Positions 6,806-15,073 are shown, counted from the first letter of the stretch. The stretch is DNA of 15,361 nt from Vicinamibacteria bacterium (GCA_025937075.1 JAICSD010000048.1:1-15361); one strand, 5' to 3'. The notes: generated by a model not told the origin, from the letters alone. Made by a program: numbers and translations.

Positions 6806-9429
6806 TGCGATCGGCCCAGACTCAATAAATTAGCCATCAACCGGTAGGCGCCGTCGGTGCCTGCCGGAAGCTGACGCCACAGGCCGAGACCGATGTAGAT
6901 CCAGCGTCCCTTTCCGACGCGCGCCTCCACCAGCGCGCCGGTCTTCGGTCCGGCATTGTAGGGAAACGGATCCTGCGAGCGGACGAGATCCACGTAGCGA
7001 GGATCGCGCTCGCCGAGAAAATACAGTCCGCGCTCCTGCACCCAGTTCGCCCAGGACTCGGGGCCAATCTTGTTCGGCCGGTTGAACACCGGATCGTCGG
7101 GGACGAGGACTTCGATCGGCGCGTTCTCGTCCGTCACGCGGTTCGAGGTGACCTTCGCCGGATACGGGCCGTACTGCGCCTGGTTGAACTCGAACTTGTT
7201 GTACTGGACGAGCACCGTCCCGCCATTGGCCGCGTAATCAAGCAGACGCTGATTGTTCGCGCGCAGATCGGCCCGCCGTTCGTAGGCCCGCACGCCCGTC
7301 ACGATGACGTCGTACTTCGAGAGATCGCCGAACGACAGCATGTCGGGATCGATCAGCTCGACCGACGCGCCGAGCTGCGCAATGGCCTGCGGCACCTGAT
7401 CGCCGACACCCATGACGTATCCGACGCGGAGGTCGGGTGCGATCGCCACGTCGATCACCTTCACGCGCGTTGCCGCAGGCTCGACGTAATGACGCCGATG
7501 GATGTGCGGGTATTCGATCACGTCGTAGCCGACGCTCGACGACGTGCCGTCTTCGGCGGTCAGGATCGCCCCGATGGATGACTCTCCCGGCGCCGGATTG
7601 GCTGGCGGCTGCACGCGGAAGCGCACGCTGGCCTCGTCGTCCTCGCGCGCGAACTTCACGGGCGCAGCTGCTGGTTGCGCCGTCCACCCGCTGGGCAGCT
7701 TCAGCGCTACCGTCGCGCTGACGGCGTGCCGCTCGTTGTTCGATACCGTGACGCGCACCTCGCGCGGCGCCGGCTTTCCGGCGGGCACGACGGTGATGTC
7801 CGGCGTCACGCGGACGTTGAATGGCGGCGCGACCTTCAGCTCCGTTCGCTTCTCACCCGCGAACACCTCGTCGTAGCGGTACTGGACGACGCGATCGATC
7901 GTAATGGGCGCGCCGCCAATCGTGAGCTCGTACGTGGCGTGAAACGGCGAGGGCCGGAACGGTACGCCGAACGGAACATCGGGCTCGAAGTCGTATCGCG
8001 CCGCATCCGCGCGCGGCTTCCAGTACGGCGTCGAATAATGTGTGCTGGCCGGCACCGTCAGACTGGCCTTGCAGGTGATCGCGGTGCGAGGGACCAGCGG
8101 CCCGGCGCACGTCGTGGTCGTCGTTCCGTCGAATCCCGTCAGCACCGCGCTCTTCAGCGCAGCCGACTCCGCTTCCCGCGACGCGGCGTACAGCGTGACG
8201 TTCAGCGTCTCTCCCGGCGTCACGACCCCATCGTCCGCAAGCGCCTCGACCGTCACGCCGGCGGCAACGCGCAGCGCCTCCTCGAACTGCTGTGCCTTCT
8301 GCTGCAGGCGGAAGTCGACTTCGAACGCGCCGTCCTTGTTCGTGTCTTTCGCCATCAACCGGCGCAGGTCGCGAACCGTTCGCAGCCCTGCGGCGAGCGG
8401 CGCGATCGCAGCCTTCGGTCCGCTCGATGCGAGCGCCTGCGTCGCATCGTCGACGTCACGCGACAACGCGTCCAGCCCCGACGAAAGGCCGTCCGGCGGA
8501 TTCGGCCCGTGCACGCGCAGCAAGCCATGGAGCGACACGTCGATGCCGTCGAACAGATCCTTCGGCGCGACGCCACTCTGATCGAGCACCGAATCGCGCA
8601 GCCGGTACGTCCTGGTCGGACTCTGGCCCGGGAGCAGCAGCAACTGCGACGTGCCCTGACACTTGTGCATCGACCGCGCTTCGAGCCCGAGCTCCGCGTA
8701 CGTCCGGCCGAGCGCTGGATCGAAGGCGGACACGTCCGCGCGAAGCAGGTCAGGTGATGTCGAAGACGGCTGCGTCGCTGAGAATCCTTCCGTGCAGAAG
8801 ACGCGCTTCGCCTGCCACGGCCGGAGGCCCTCTTTGATCTGCTCGGGGAATTTCGCGGGATCCGCCGCTGCGCGGAACGCCTCGATCGTGAGCTGCGTCG
8901 ACGCCTGGTGGTGCTGCCCGCCGCCGGTGCCGCCGCAAAGGAATCCGGCGATGATGTCGGGCCGCGTGGCGCGGATGTGCCGGACGTAGTCGCCGACGAT
9001 CGCGTCGTGTCCCCACTTCTCGATCGATTCCTCGACGCTGAAGGAGAAGCCGAAATCGATCGCGCGCGTGAAGTACTGCTCGGCGCCGTCGAAGCGATGC
9101 ACCGCGAGCAGCTCCTCGGTACGGAGGACCCCGAGCGGCTCGAACAGCTCGGGACCGATCTCGTTCTGACCGCCGTTCCCCCGCGTCGCGCTCACGAGGA
9201 CCGTACGCATGCCGCGGCCGTGTCCGAGCATCGCGAGCAGCGCATTGTCCTCGTCGTCGGGGTGCGCCGTCGTCTCCATGAACGTTCCGGTGGAGGCCAG
9301 CTTGCGCAGCAGCAGCTCGAGCGAGACCTCACCGGGGCGTTCGCCGACCGGCGCGACGCGGAGCTGGGCAGAGGTCGTGACGATGAGGGCGACGGGGATG
9401 AGGAGGGAAAGAATCGAACGGCGAAGCAT
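6802..9429 (-). CDS. Exported multidomain PIG-L (LmbE-like) family deacetylase
   Basis: PIG-L enzymes are zinc N-deacetylases that act on N-acetyl-glucosamine groups. From ATG 9429 the protein has 875 residues. Residues 1-22 are a Sec signal peptide (MLRRSILSLLIPVALIVTTSAQ), so it acts outside the cytoplasm. The catalytic domain spans about 45-300 with TTAHPDDEDNALL (53-65; zinc ligands His56 and Asp59), ATRGNGGQNEIG (81-92), RTEELLAVHRFDGA and GGGQHHQAS (169-177; third ligand). Next come a helical stretch (320-390), beta-sandwich domains with a NEW3-like segment around 540-628 (VTPDITVVPAGKPAPREVRVTVSN), and a glutamine-amidotransferase-like fold at 655-875 (YDVIVTGVRAYERR, NGGTVLVQYN). This start is preferred to GTG 9504, which would add 25 residues encoded by a repeat and bury the signal peptide. 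The gene follows the TonB-receptor gene and overlaps the lyase gene. The substrate is unknown. Confidence 0.88.
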   Translation of the reverse strand: MLRRSILSLLIPVALIVTTSAQLRVAPVGERPGEVSLELLLRKLASTGTFMETTAHPDDEDNALLAMLGHGRGMRTVLVSATRGNGGQNEIGPELFEPLGVLRTEELLAVHRFDGAEQYFTRAIDFGFSFSVEESIEKWGHDAIVGDYVRHIRATRPDIIAGFLCGGTGGGQHHQASTQLTIEAFRAAADPAKFPEQIKEGLRPWQAKRVFCTEGFSATQPSSTSPDLLRADVSAFDPALGRTYAELGLEARSMHKCQGTSQLLLLPGQSPTRTYRLRDSVLDQSGVAPKDLFDGIDVSLHGLLRVHGPNPPDGLSSGLDALSRDVDDATQALASSGPKAAIAPLAAGLRTVRDLRRLMAKDTNKDGAFEVDFRLQQKAQQFEEALRVAAGVTVEALADDGVVTPGETLNVTLYAASREAESAALKSAVLTGFDGTTTTTCAGPLVPRTAITCKASLTVPASTHYSTPYWKPRADAARYDFEPDVPFGVPFRPSPFHATYELTIGGAPITIDRVVQYRYDEVFAGEKRTELKVAPPFNVRVTPDITVVPAGKPAPREVRVTVSNNERHAVSATVALKLPSGWTAQPAAAPVKFAREDDEASVRFRVQPPANPAPGESSIGAILTAEDGTSSSVGYDVIEYPHIHRRHYVEPAATRVKVIDVAIAPDLRVGYVMGVGDQVPQAIAQLGASVELIDPDMLSFGDLSKYDVIVTGVRAYERRADLRANNQRLLDYAANGGTVLVQYNKFEFNQAQYGPYPAKVTSNRVTDENAPIEVLVPDDPVFNRPNKIGPESWANWVQERGLYFLGERDPRYVDLVRSQDPFPYNAGPKTGALVEARVGKGRWIYIGLGLWRQLPAGTDGAYRLMANLLSLGRSQ

Positions 9430-9436
9430 TCTATTG

Positions 9437-9442
9437 ACTATA
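9437..9442 (-). promoter_or_regulatory. TATAGT -10 element placed for a leaderless deacetylase mRNA
   Basis: On the minus strand TATAGT is followed by only 7 bases (CAATAGA) before the ATG at 9429. That is the distance expected between a -10 box and a transcription start, so the mRNA would begin at or next to the start codon. No Shine-Dalgarno sequence precedes this ATG, which agrees. No -35 box is obvious. Confidence 0.4.
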
Positions 9443-9469
9443 CCCGGTCGTGATCCGGGGGTTCGGGTT

Positions 9470-9594
9470 TGATCACAGAAGACCAGGAGTTCAGGAGGAA
9501 TCACAAGAGACCAGGAGACCAGGAGACCAGGACCAGGAGACCAGGAAAAAAATGAGTTCTCCTGATCTCCTGATCTCCTGATCTCCTGTGATCA
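9470..9594. repeat. 125-bp inverted-repeat element built from 8-bp tandem units
   Basis: The element is bounded by the perfect inverted 9-mers tgatcacag (9470-9478) and ctgtgatca (9586-9594). Its left arm contains agaccagg units at 9508-9515, 9516-9523, 9524-9531 and 9538-9545, with a shortened accagg between the last two. Its right arm contains tctcctga at 9558-9565, 9566-9573 and 9574-9581, plus tctcctgt at 9582-9589. Seven A residues (9546-9552) sit near the centre. The receptor's stop codon (9594-9592) lies inside the right end. In minus-strand RNA the arms pair along each unit with one G-U wobble, so a long hairpin should form after the receptor gene. It may act as a terminator or as a 3' stability structure. 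Confidence 0.8.
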
Positions 9595-12555
9595 GAAAGC
9601 GAACTTGAATCCGAGCTGAATCAACCTCTGATCGTAGCCGCTCTTGCCGCTGATCGGATAATCGGCACCGTCGAACACCAGCGCGGATACCGGATTTCCC
9701 TGCGCGTCGGTGGTCACCACCCGGTTCACCCCGGCGATGTTCTCGGTGTTGAACAGGTTCTTCGCCTCGAAGAACAGCTCGATCCGCTGCCCGGTGCGGA
9801 CCGGCACGAACCGCGAGTAGCGCAGGTCGACGTTGAACACGCGGCCCAGCCGGCCCGCGTTGCGCTCGAGATCGTTGGGCCGATCGTTGGTGACGCCGTC
9901 GGCGTTCAGATCATCGCGCGCGCGGATGTTGAACGGCAGCCCGCTGTTGGCCTGCACGATCACCCCGAGCTGGTTGTTGTTGAGAATCGCGGCGCCGGCC
10001 GTCGTCGGCGACACTTCGGGTGCGAACACGGTTGCCACCGAGAAGGTGTGCGTCTGGTTGAACGGCGTCAGGCCCTTCTCGCGATCCAGGTTCGTCGGGT
10101 CCGACACGCGGTCGTCGTTGCTGCCGACGACGTAGGTGCCGGTGAGCGGGGCGTTGTCGACACCGCGGGCGAGCGTGTAGGTCGCCTCGGCCTGCCAGCC
10201 GTGCGTCATCCGCTTCGTCAGCGTGGCGGTGAACGCGTTGTAGGTCGACTCGCCGATCGACTTGAACATGTTGATGTGATCGAACGTCGGGTCGACGCGG
10301 GCGGTCGAGAAGATCGGGCGCCCATCGGGCAGCGTCCGTCCGGAGGGAATCAGATTGATGTCCATCAGGACCGGCAGGTTGCGGCCGACCGAGTTGACGT
10401 AGCCGACGCTGACGGCGACGTCGTTCCGCAGCGCGCGCTCGACCTGCACGTTGCTCAACCACGCTGACTGCGTGCGGAAGTCCGGATCCACGGCGGTGAT
10501 CGTCTGCTTCGGCAGCACGAACGACGCTGGAACATTCCCCAGGTTCGTGGGAAACGCCGGCGCGCCCGGGTCGGTGCCTCGCACCTGCACGGTGTAGCTC
10601 GCCGGATCGCCGTTGTTCAGGATCGAGTTGTCGTAGAAGTCGATGAGCGGCGGCTCGAACATCAGCCCGACCGATGCACGCACGACCGTACGCGCGGACG
10701 AATCCACCGCCCACGACACGCCCGCGCGCGGACCGAAGTTGTTCTTGTCGATCGTGAAGTCGTTCGAGTACGGGTTGCCCGCAAACGTCCGCGCCGACGG
10801 GACGTCGAACAAGTCGTAGCGGACGCCGTAGAGCAGCTTCAGCTGCGGCGTGAGCTGCCAGTCGTCCTGCACGAACAGCCCGTAGAAGGCCGAGTCGTAC
10901 TCCGCGGCTCGGCTACCGAAGAGCTGCTGCAGCGTCGTGTAGCCGAGAGGATTCGCCCCGTTCTTCGCGGCCAGATACGAGTCGATGGTCGGGAAGGTGT
11001 AGACGAACTGCTCGCCGCGCAGCCGTTTGTCCCCGATGAACTGGGCGTCGATGCCTCCTTTGAAGGCGTGGCGGCCGCGAATCCAGCTCACGTTGTCGAT
11101 CGCCTGGGTGATCCCCTGGTTGAAATCGAACCCGACGGCGTTGCCGTCGCCCAGCCGTGCGCCGCCGAACTGCGCTTTACCCGTCACCGTGATCGCCGGA
11201 CCGTCGACCGAAATGCCCTGGGTGCGGAACTGATGCCGCCGCGCGTACTGCACGCGCAGCTCGTTGAGCGAGCTGCGTCCGATCGTCGAGATCAACTGCG
11301 CGGAGACCGAATCCATGCGGTCCGTGAAATCGGTCGCGCGATCCGTTGTCGTCAGGCCGCCGCCGATGTTCGACGGCGAGAAGTTCTTGAACAGGAAATA
11401 GCGGACTGCCAGGTGGTTCGCAGGGTTGATCTGGTAGTCCGTCTTGCCGAACGCGAAGTTGACCTTCTGGTGCGCCGGGATCACGCCGTCGGCGGGCAGC
11501 GAGATGCCGAGCGCCTGCGCGTCGGCCGGCGTCACCGTGATGACCTGGCCGCCGGTGATGAGGCTGCGATCGACGTACTCGTATGCACCGTAATAGTGCC
11601 AGCGATCCTTCTGGATGGGGCCGCCGATCGTCGCCGTGAAATCGTTCGCTTCCGTGTCCGGCTTGCGGGCGTTCGGGTCGAGGAAGAACGGCCGCGTCGA
11701 GAACGGATTGCGCTTGAACCGGAAGCTCGCGGAGCCGTGGATCGCGTTCGTTCCCGACGGCGTGATCGCGTTGTAGACCATCCCGGTCGTCTGGCCGAAT
11801 TCCGGCGCGAAGCCGTTCGTGATCACCTTGACCTCGCGCACGAGCACTTCGGAGATCGGGAGCAGCCGCAGGCCGGCGCGGTCCTTCTCCGTGTTCGTGT
11901 TGCCGTCGAGCTGATAGTTCGTGTGCATCTGGCTGCCGTTCGCGTTGATGCGCGGCACGCCGAACTCGTTGTTCTCGTAGCCCGTCACGTTCGCCTGGAG
12001 GAACGCGAAGTTGTACGGATTGCGCGAGACGAGCGGAAGATTTCGTACTTCGTTCTCGCCAATCGTGCGGCCGAGATCGATCTTCCCGGGCTGCGCGACG
12101 GGCGACTCACCCGTGACGGTAATCGTTTCGGCGACGTTGCCGACGCTCAGGGTGACGTTGATGAGGGCGACCTGCCCCGCGGAGAGCGTGATCCCCTTCT
12201 GCTCGAACTTCCGGAACCCCTGAAGCTCCGCGGCGACCTGATACGTGCCGAGCGGCAGGAGCGGCGCGCGATACGCACCCTCCTCGTTCGTCATGACGAC
12301 CCGCTCCGCTCCGGTGTCGGTGTTCGTGATGGTGACGGTGACGCCAGGCAGGATTGCGCCGCTGTTGTCGTGGATGGTGCCTTCGATGCTGCCGTTGATC
12401 GCCTGCGACTGCGCGTCGGCGGGCCGCGCGAGGCCAGCGATCAGCGCCGCAAGAACGGCGGCGTGCAGAATCGCGCAGCTGAAGTTGCGCGCGACGAGAC
12501 CGGAGTTGCGCCTCAGCTGACCGGAGTTGCGCGCTACGAAATTGCCCTTCCCCAA
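9592..12555 (-). CDS. Oar-like TonB-dependent outer-membrane receptor
   Basis: These proteins import ligands across the outer membrane using TonB energy. The 987-residue product starts at TTG 12555, seven bases after AGGAGG, with a signal peptide ending near ADA-Q (48/49). Residues 53-138 are a carboxypeptidase-regulatory-like beta-sandwich (GSIEGTIHDNSGAILPGVTVTITN), 141-152 read VAETITVTGESP, then follow a plug domain (RNLPLVSRNPYNFAFLQANVTG, NYQLDGNTNTEK, EVKVITNGFAPEFGQTTG) and a long beta-barrel ending in GFKFAF with the C-terminal Phe needed for barrel insertion. This is the Oar/CarboxypepD_reg class common in Acidobacteriota. The ligand cannot be read from sequence. A longer frame from 12762 would enter the PBP gene and GC-rich hairpins and delay the signal peptide, so it is rejected. 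The deacetylase and lyase genes lie downstream on the same strand. The signal peptide n-region is encoded by 21-bp repeats. Confidence 0.93.
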   Translation of the reverse strand: MGKGNFVARNSGQLRRNSGLVARNFSCAILHAAVLAALIAGLARPADAQSQAINGSIEGTIHDNSGAILPGVTVTITNTDTGAERVVMTNEEGAYRAPLLPLGTYQVAAELQGFRKFEQKGITLSAGQVALINVTLSVGNVAETITVTGESPVAQPGKIDLGRTIGENEVRNLPLVSRNPYNFAFLQANVTGYENNEFGVPRINANGSQMHTNYQLDGNTNTEKDRAGLRLLPISEVLVREVKVITNGFAPEFGQTTGMVYNAITPSGTNAIHGSASFRFKRNPFSTRPFFLDPNARKPDTEANDFTATIGGPIQKDRWHYYGAYEYVDRSLITGGQVITVTPADAQALGISLPADGVIPAHQKVNFAFGKTDYQINPANHLAVRYFLFKNFSPSNIGGGLTTTDRATDFTDRMDSVSAQLISTIGRSSLNELRVQYARRHQFRTQGISVDGPAITVTGKAQFGGARLGDGNAVGFDFNQGITQAIDNVSWIRGRHAFKGGIDAQFIGDKRLRGEQFVYTFPTIDSYLAAKNGANPLGYTTLQQLFGSRAAEYDSAFYGLFVQDDWQLTPQLKLLYGVRYDLFDVPSARTFAGNPYSNDFTIDKNNFGPRAGVSWAVDSSARTVVRASVGLMFEPPLIDFYDNSILNNGDPASYTVQVRGTDPGAPAFPTNLGNVPASFVLPKQTITAVDPDFRTQSAWLSNVQVERALRNDVAVSVGYVNSVGRNLPVLMDINLIPSGRTLPDGRPIFSTARVDPTFDHINMFKSIGESTYNAFTATLTKRMTHGWQAEATYTLARGVDNAPLTGTYVVGSNDDRVSDPTNLDREKGLTPFNQTHTFSVATVFAPEVSPTTAGAAILNNNQLGVIVQANSGLPFNIRARDDLNADGVTNDRPNDLERNAGRLGRVFNVDLRYSRFVPVRTGQRIELFFEAKNLFNTENIAGVNRVVTTDAQGNPVSALVFDGADYPISGKSGYDQRLIQLGFKFAF
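12477..12532. repeat. 21-bp tandem repeat in the receptor's signal-peptide n-region
   Basis: The 14-mer gaccggagttgcgc occurs at 12498-12511 and 12519-12532, and a diverged copy (ending gaagttgcgc) lies at 12477-12490. Spacing is exactly 21 bases, so the reading frame is kept and seven-residue units starting RNSG or RNFS are encoded near residues 9-28. The repeat lengthens the n-region well beyond a normal signal peptide. Confidence 0.7.
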
Positions 12556-12562
12556 AACGATG

Positions 12563-12568
12563 CCTCCT
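12563..12568 (-). promoter_or_regulatory. Ribosome binding site that fixes the TTG start of the TonB receptor
   Basis: The minus strand reads AAAGGAGG, then CATCGTT, then TTG at 12555-12553. The match to the anti-Shine-Dalgarno is nearly complete and the spacing is seven bases, so the TTG is the most likely start although no ATG is nearby. Confidence 0.8.
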
Positions 12569-12578
12569 TTAATGCCCA

Positions 12579-12673
12579 GGCGCGCCACAGGCGCGCCCCG
12601 CCGGAGCGGAGCGGGGCGTAGGGGTCCCCGCGAGCGACGGCGATGGGGGGTCCGGCGGGGCGAAGCCCCCCGG
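12579..12673. repeat. Cluster of GC-rich hairpins between receptor and PBP genes
   Basis: Several inverted repeats follow one another: ggcgcgcc at 12579-12586 and again at 12590-12597; cgccccgc (12594-12601) with gcggggcg (12611-12618); and ggggc-gaa-gcccc at 12657-12669 inside ccggcggggcgaagcccc. The cluster lies in the 5' leader of the receptor gene if transcription starts upstream of it, close to the ribosome binding site. It looks like an interspersed GC-rich repeat. A regulatory RNA role is possible but not shown. Confidence 0.5.
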
Positions 12674-12691
12674 TGAAGAATAAGACGCTCA

Positions 12692-15058
12692 GTGTACAAT
12701 GCGGGTTGCAGCCCATCTGTGCCGAGCGTCCGCACTTCCCGGTCCGCGGGTAAGTCCGCCACGCGTCCGCGTACCCTGATTCGGTGGCGGAAGCAGGGCT
12801 GGAAGTTCTACGCCTTCCTCGCGCTCGCCGTTCCCGCCCTGCTCGTCTCCGGACTGACCGCGTACTACTACGTGACGTTCTCGCGCATGATCGATGCGCG
12901 CCTCCATGGGGAGCTGCAGCGGACCGATCCGCGAATCTTCGCGCGTCCGTTCACGGTGCGCCGCGGGCAGCGCATGACCGAGGCGCAGATGATCGATCGT
13001 CTGAACGATCTCGGCTACGCGCAGCGCCCGCGGGCAGAAGCGCCGGGTGAGTTCGCGATCGGACGAGATGCGCTCGCCGTGATTCCGCGTGCAGGCGATC
13101 GGCAGGGTCAGACCGTCCGATTCGTGTTCGCCTCGCGTCCGGCGGGCGCCGGCGGTCTGATCGGCATCGAACGGGCGGGCCGCCGCCAGGGCATCGACTC
13201 CGTCGCGTTCGATGCACCGCTCATCACCGCGCTCGTCACCGGAGGGCGCGAGAAGCGGCGAGACGTGCCGCTCTCGGCCATCCCGCCGCGCATGGTGCAG
13301 GCGGTCGTCGCCATCGAGGATCGCCGTTTCTACGACCATCCCGGTGTCGATCCCATCGGGACGACCCGCGCGGTGCTCACGAACATCTTCGGCAGCCGGA
13401 AGTACCTGAGCGGCGGCAGCACGATCACGCAACAGCTCATCCGTAATACGTTCCTGAGCGCGTACTGGGGTCTCGAGCGCGCGCGCGAGAAGGATCCGCG
13501 CCGCAAGTTCACCGAGTGGCTGATGTCCTTCGCGCTCGAACGGCGCCTCTCGAAGGAGCAGATTCTCGAGCTGTATCTGAACGACGTGTATCTCGGCCAG
13601 CGCGGATCGTTCGCGATCCACGGCGTCCCCGAAGCGGCGCGGCTCTTCTTCGGCAAGGACATCAGCAACGTCAGCCTGACGGAAGCAGCGACGATTGCCG
13701 GCGTCATCCAGGCGCCGCCGCGCTACTCGCCGTTCAACAACCCGGACAAATCGAAAGAACGCCGGAACACCGTCCTCCACGCAATGGAGGAGACCGGCTT
13801 CATCAGCGCCGATGCGGCGGAGCGCGCGGCGCACGAACCGCTCCAGGTCGTCGCGCGCGCGCTCGAGTCCGAAGCACCGTACTTCGTCGATTACGTGAGC
13901 CAGGAACTGCAGGAGCGTTCGAAGGCGACGGGCGCGGTCGACGTCTACACGACGCTGGATCTCCAGCTGCAGCGTCTCGCGCAGGACGCGGTACGCGACG
14001 GTCTGGTGCGCGTCGATCAAATCCTCGCGCGTCGCAAGCGGCAGCCCGCGCAGGCGGCACTCATCGCGGTCGATCCGCGCACGGGCGAGATCCTCGCCAT
14101 GGTCGGCGGACGCTCGTACAACCAGTCGCAGTACAACCGCGCGGTGAACGCGCGCCGCCAGCCGGGGTCCGTCTTCAAACCGTTCGTCTACCTCGCCGCA
14201 TTCGAGCGCGCGCAGGCGGAGGGCCGGACCGATCTCACGCCGGCGACCGTCGTCCTGGACGAGCCGACGGCGTTCACCTTCAACCAGCAGACGTGGACGC
14301 CGAGCAACTACGACAACGAGTACGACGGGCCGATCACGCTGCGGCGCGCGCTGGCGCTCTCGCGCAACATCGCGACGATCAAGGTCGCCGAGTCGACCGG
14401 CTACGACAACGTGGCGGCCCTCTGGAAGCGCATCGGGGCCGGGACGCCGCCGCGCCCCTACCCGTCCATCGCGCTCGGCGTGTTCGAAGCTTCGCCGTAC
14501 GAGATCGCCTCCGCCTACACGCTCTTCCCCAACGGCGGGACGCTGCGACCCCTTCGCGCGATTTCACGCATCGTCAACGGCGGGCAGAATGTCGCCGTCG
14601 ACGTGCCCGCGGCCCGTACCGTTGCGCGTCCTGATACGACGTTTCTCGTGACGAACATGATGCGCAGCGTGCTGAACGAAGGCACGGGCGCGGCGTCGCG
14701 CGCGGCTGGATTCACGCTGGACGGCGCGGGCAAGTCGGGAACGACCAACGATCTTCGCGACGCGTGGTTCGTCGGTTTTACACCCGAGCTGATGACCGTC
14801 GTGTGGGTGGGACTCGACGATAACCAGGCCCTCGGCCTGAGCGGCAGCCAGGCGGCGCTCCCGATCTGGACGCAGTTCATGATCCGCGCACTCGCGGGCC
14901 ACCAGAGCACGGCCTTTCAAGTCCCCGATGGCATCACGTTCGTCGATATCGACCGCGACACCGGCAAGCTCGCGACGCCGTCCTGTCCCCGCGTCTTCCA
15001 CGAGGCATTTCTCGTGGGGTCAGAGCCGACGGAAACGTGTTCGGTGCATTACTTCTGA
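12692..15058 (+). CDS. Class A penicillin-binding protein, PBP1b type (transglycosylase/transpeptidase)
   Basis: This bifunctional enzyme polymerises and crosslinks peptidoglycan at the periplasmic face of the inner membrane. The frame from GTG 12692 has 788 residues. A basic cytoplasmic tail precedes a transmembrane helix (about 39-60). Residues 83-150 resemble the UB2H domain of PBP1b (ARPFTVRRGQRMTEAQMIDRL). The GT51 domain follows (170-345) with catalytic Glu209 in AIEDRRFYDHPG, GGSTITQQLIRN (241-252) and ERRLSKEQILELYLNDVYLG. The transpeptidase domain (about 450-735) has SVFK (493-496; nucleophile Ser493), SRN (557-559) and KSGT (681-684). The tail has ATPSCPRVFHEAF and ends CSVHYF. All catalytic motifs are intact. 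A TACAAT sequence at 12695-12700 could be the promoter -10 box, in which case GTG 12719 (VPSVRTSRSAG) is the start. Neither start has a clear ribosome binding site. The gene is divergent from the TonB receptor and precedes a lipoprotein gene. Confidence 0.93.
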   Translation: MYNAGCSPSVPSVRTSRSAGKSATRPRTLIRWRKQGWKFYAFLALAVPALLVSGLTAYYYVTFSRMIDARLHGELQRTDPRIFARPFTVRRGQRMTEAQMIDRLNDLGYAQRPRAEAPGEFAIGRDALAVIPRAGDRQGQTVRFVFASRPAGAGGLIGIERAGRRQGIDSVAFDAPLITALVTGGREKRRDVPLSAIPPRMVQAVVAIEDRRFYDHPGVDPIGTTRAVLTNIFGSRKYLSGGSTITQQLIRNTFLSAYWGLERAREKDPRRKFTEWLMSFALERRLSKEQILELYLNDVYLGQRGSFAIHGVPEAARLFFGKDISNVSLTEAATIAGVIQAPPRYSPFNNPDKSKERRNTVLHAMEETGFISADAAERAAHEPLQVVARALESEAPYFVDYVSQELQERSKATGAVDVYTTLDLQLQRLAQDAVRDGLVRVDQILARRKRQPAQAALIAVDPRTGEILAMVGGRSYNQSQYNRAVNARRQPGSVFKPFVYLAAFERAQAEGRTDLTPATVVLDEPTAFTFNQQTWTPSNYDNEYDGPITLRRALALSRNIATIKVAESTGYDNVAALWKRIGAGTPPRPYPSIALGVFEASPYEIASAYTLFPNGGTLRPLRAISRIVNGGQNVAVDVPAARTVARPDTTFLVTNMMRSVLNEGTGAASRAAGFTLDGAGKSGTTNDLRDAWFVGFTPELMTVVWVGLDDNQALGLSGSQAALPIWTQFMIRALAGHQSTAFQVPDGITFVDIDRDTGKLATPSCPRVFHEAFLVGSEPTETCSVHYF
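12695..12700 (+). promoter_or_regulatory. Possible -10 box (TACAAT) for the PBP gene
   Basis: TACAAT matches TATAAT at five of six positions and lies just after the GC-rich hairpin cluster. Transcription would begin near 12707, leaving GTG 12719 as the first usable start. The -35 region (around 12672-12678, ggtgaag) is weak. Confidence 0.3.
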
Positions 15059-15073
15059 TCGGGTAAGGTTCAG

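Noticed and set aside
6802..9429. The PIG-L protein as BshB, the deacetylase of bacillithiol synthesis, because bshC is close by.
   Set aside because: It has a Sec signal peptide, is more than three times the length of BshB, carries extra extracytoplasmic-type domains, and lies in a different transcription unit. BshB is a small cytoplasmic enzyme.
9430..9504. N-terminal extension of the deacetylase from GTG 9504.
   Set aside because: The added 25 residues are partly encoded by the inverted-repeat element, have no ribosome binding site, and place a hydrophilic segment before a good signal peptide.
9508..9589. Tandem units as a CRISPR-like array.
   Set aside because: Units are 8 bases long without spacers, arranged as two opposed arms, and there are no cas genes.
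12556..12762. N-terminal extension of the TonB receptor to 12762.
   Set aside because: It would run through GC-rich hairpins and into the divergent PBP gene. TTG 12555 has an excellent ribosome binding site and leads directly to the signal peptide.
11068..14020. Long open frames antisense to the receptor (11068-12621, plus) and to the PBP gene (12689-14020, minus), and similar ones elsewhere.
   Set aside because: They are Arg-rich, low-complexity mirror frames typical of GC-rich DNA, contain no recognisable domain, and lie opposite genes with intact family motifs.
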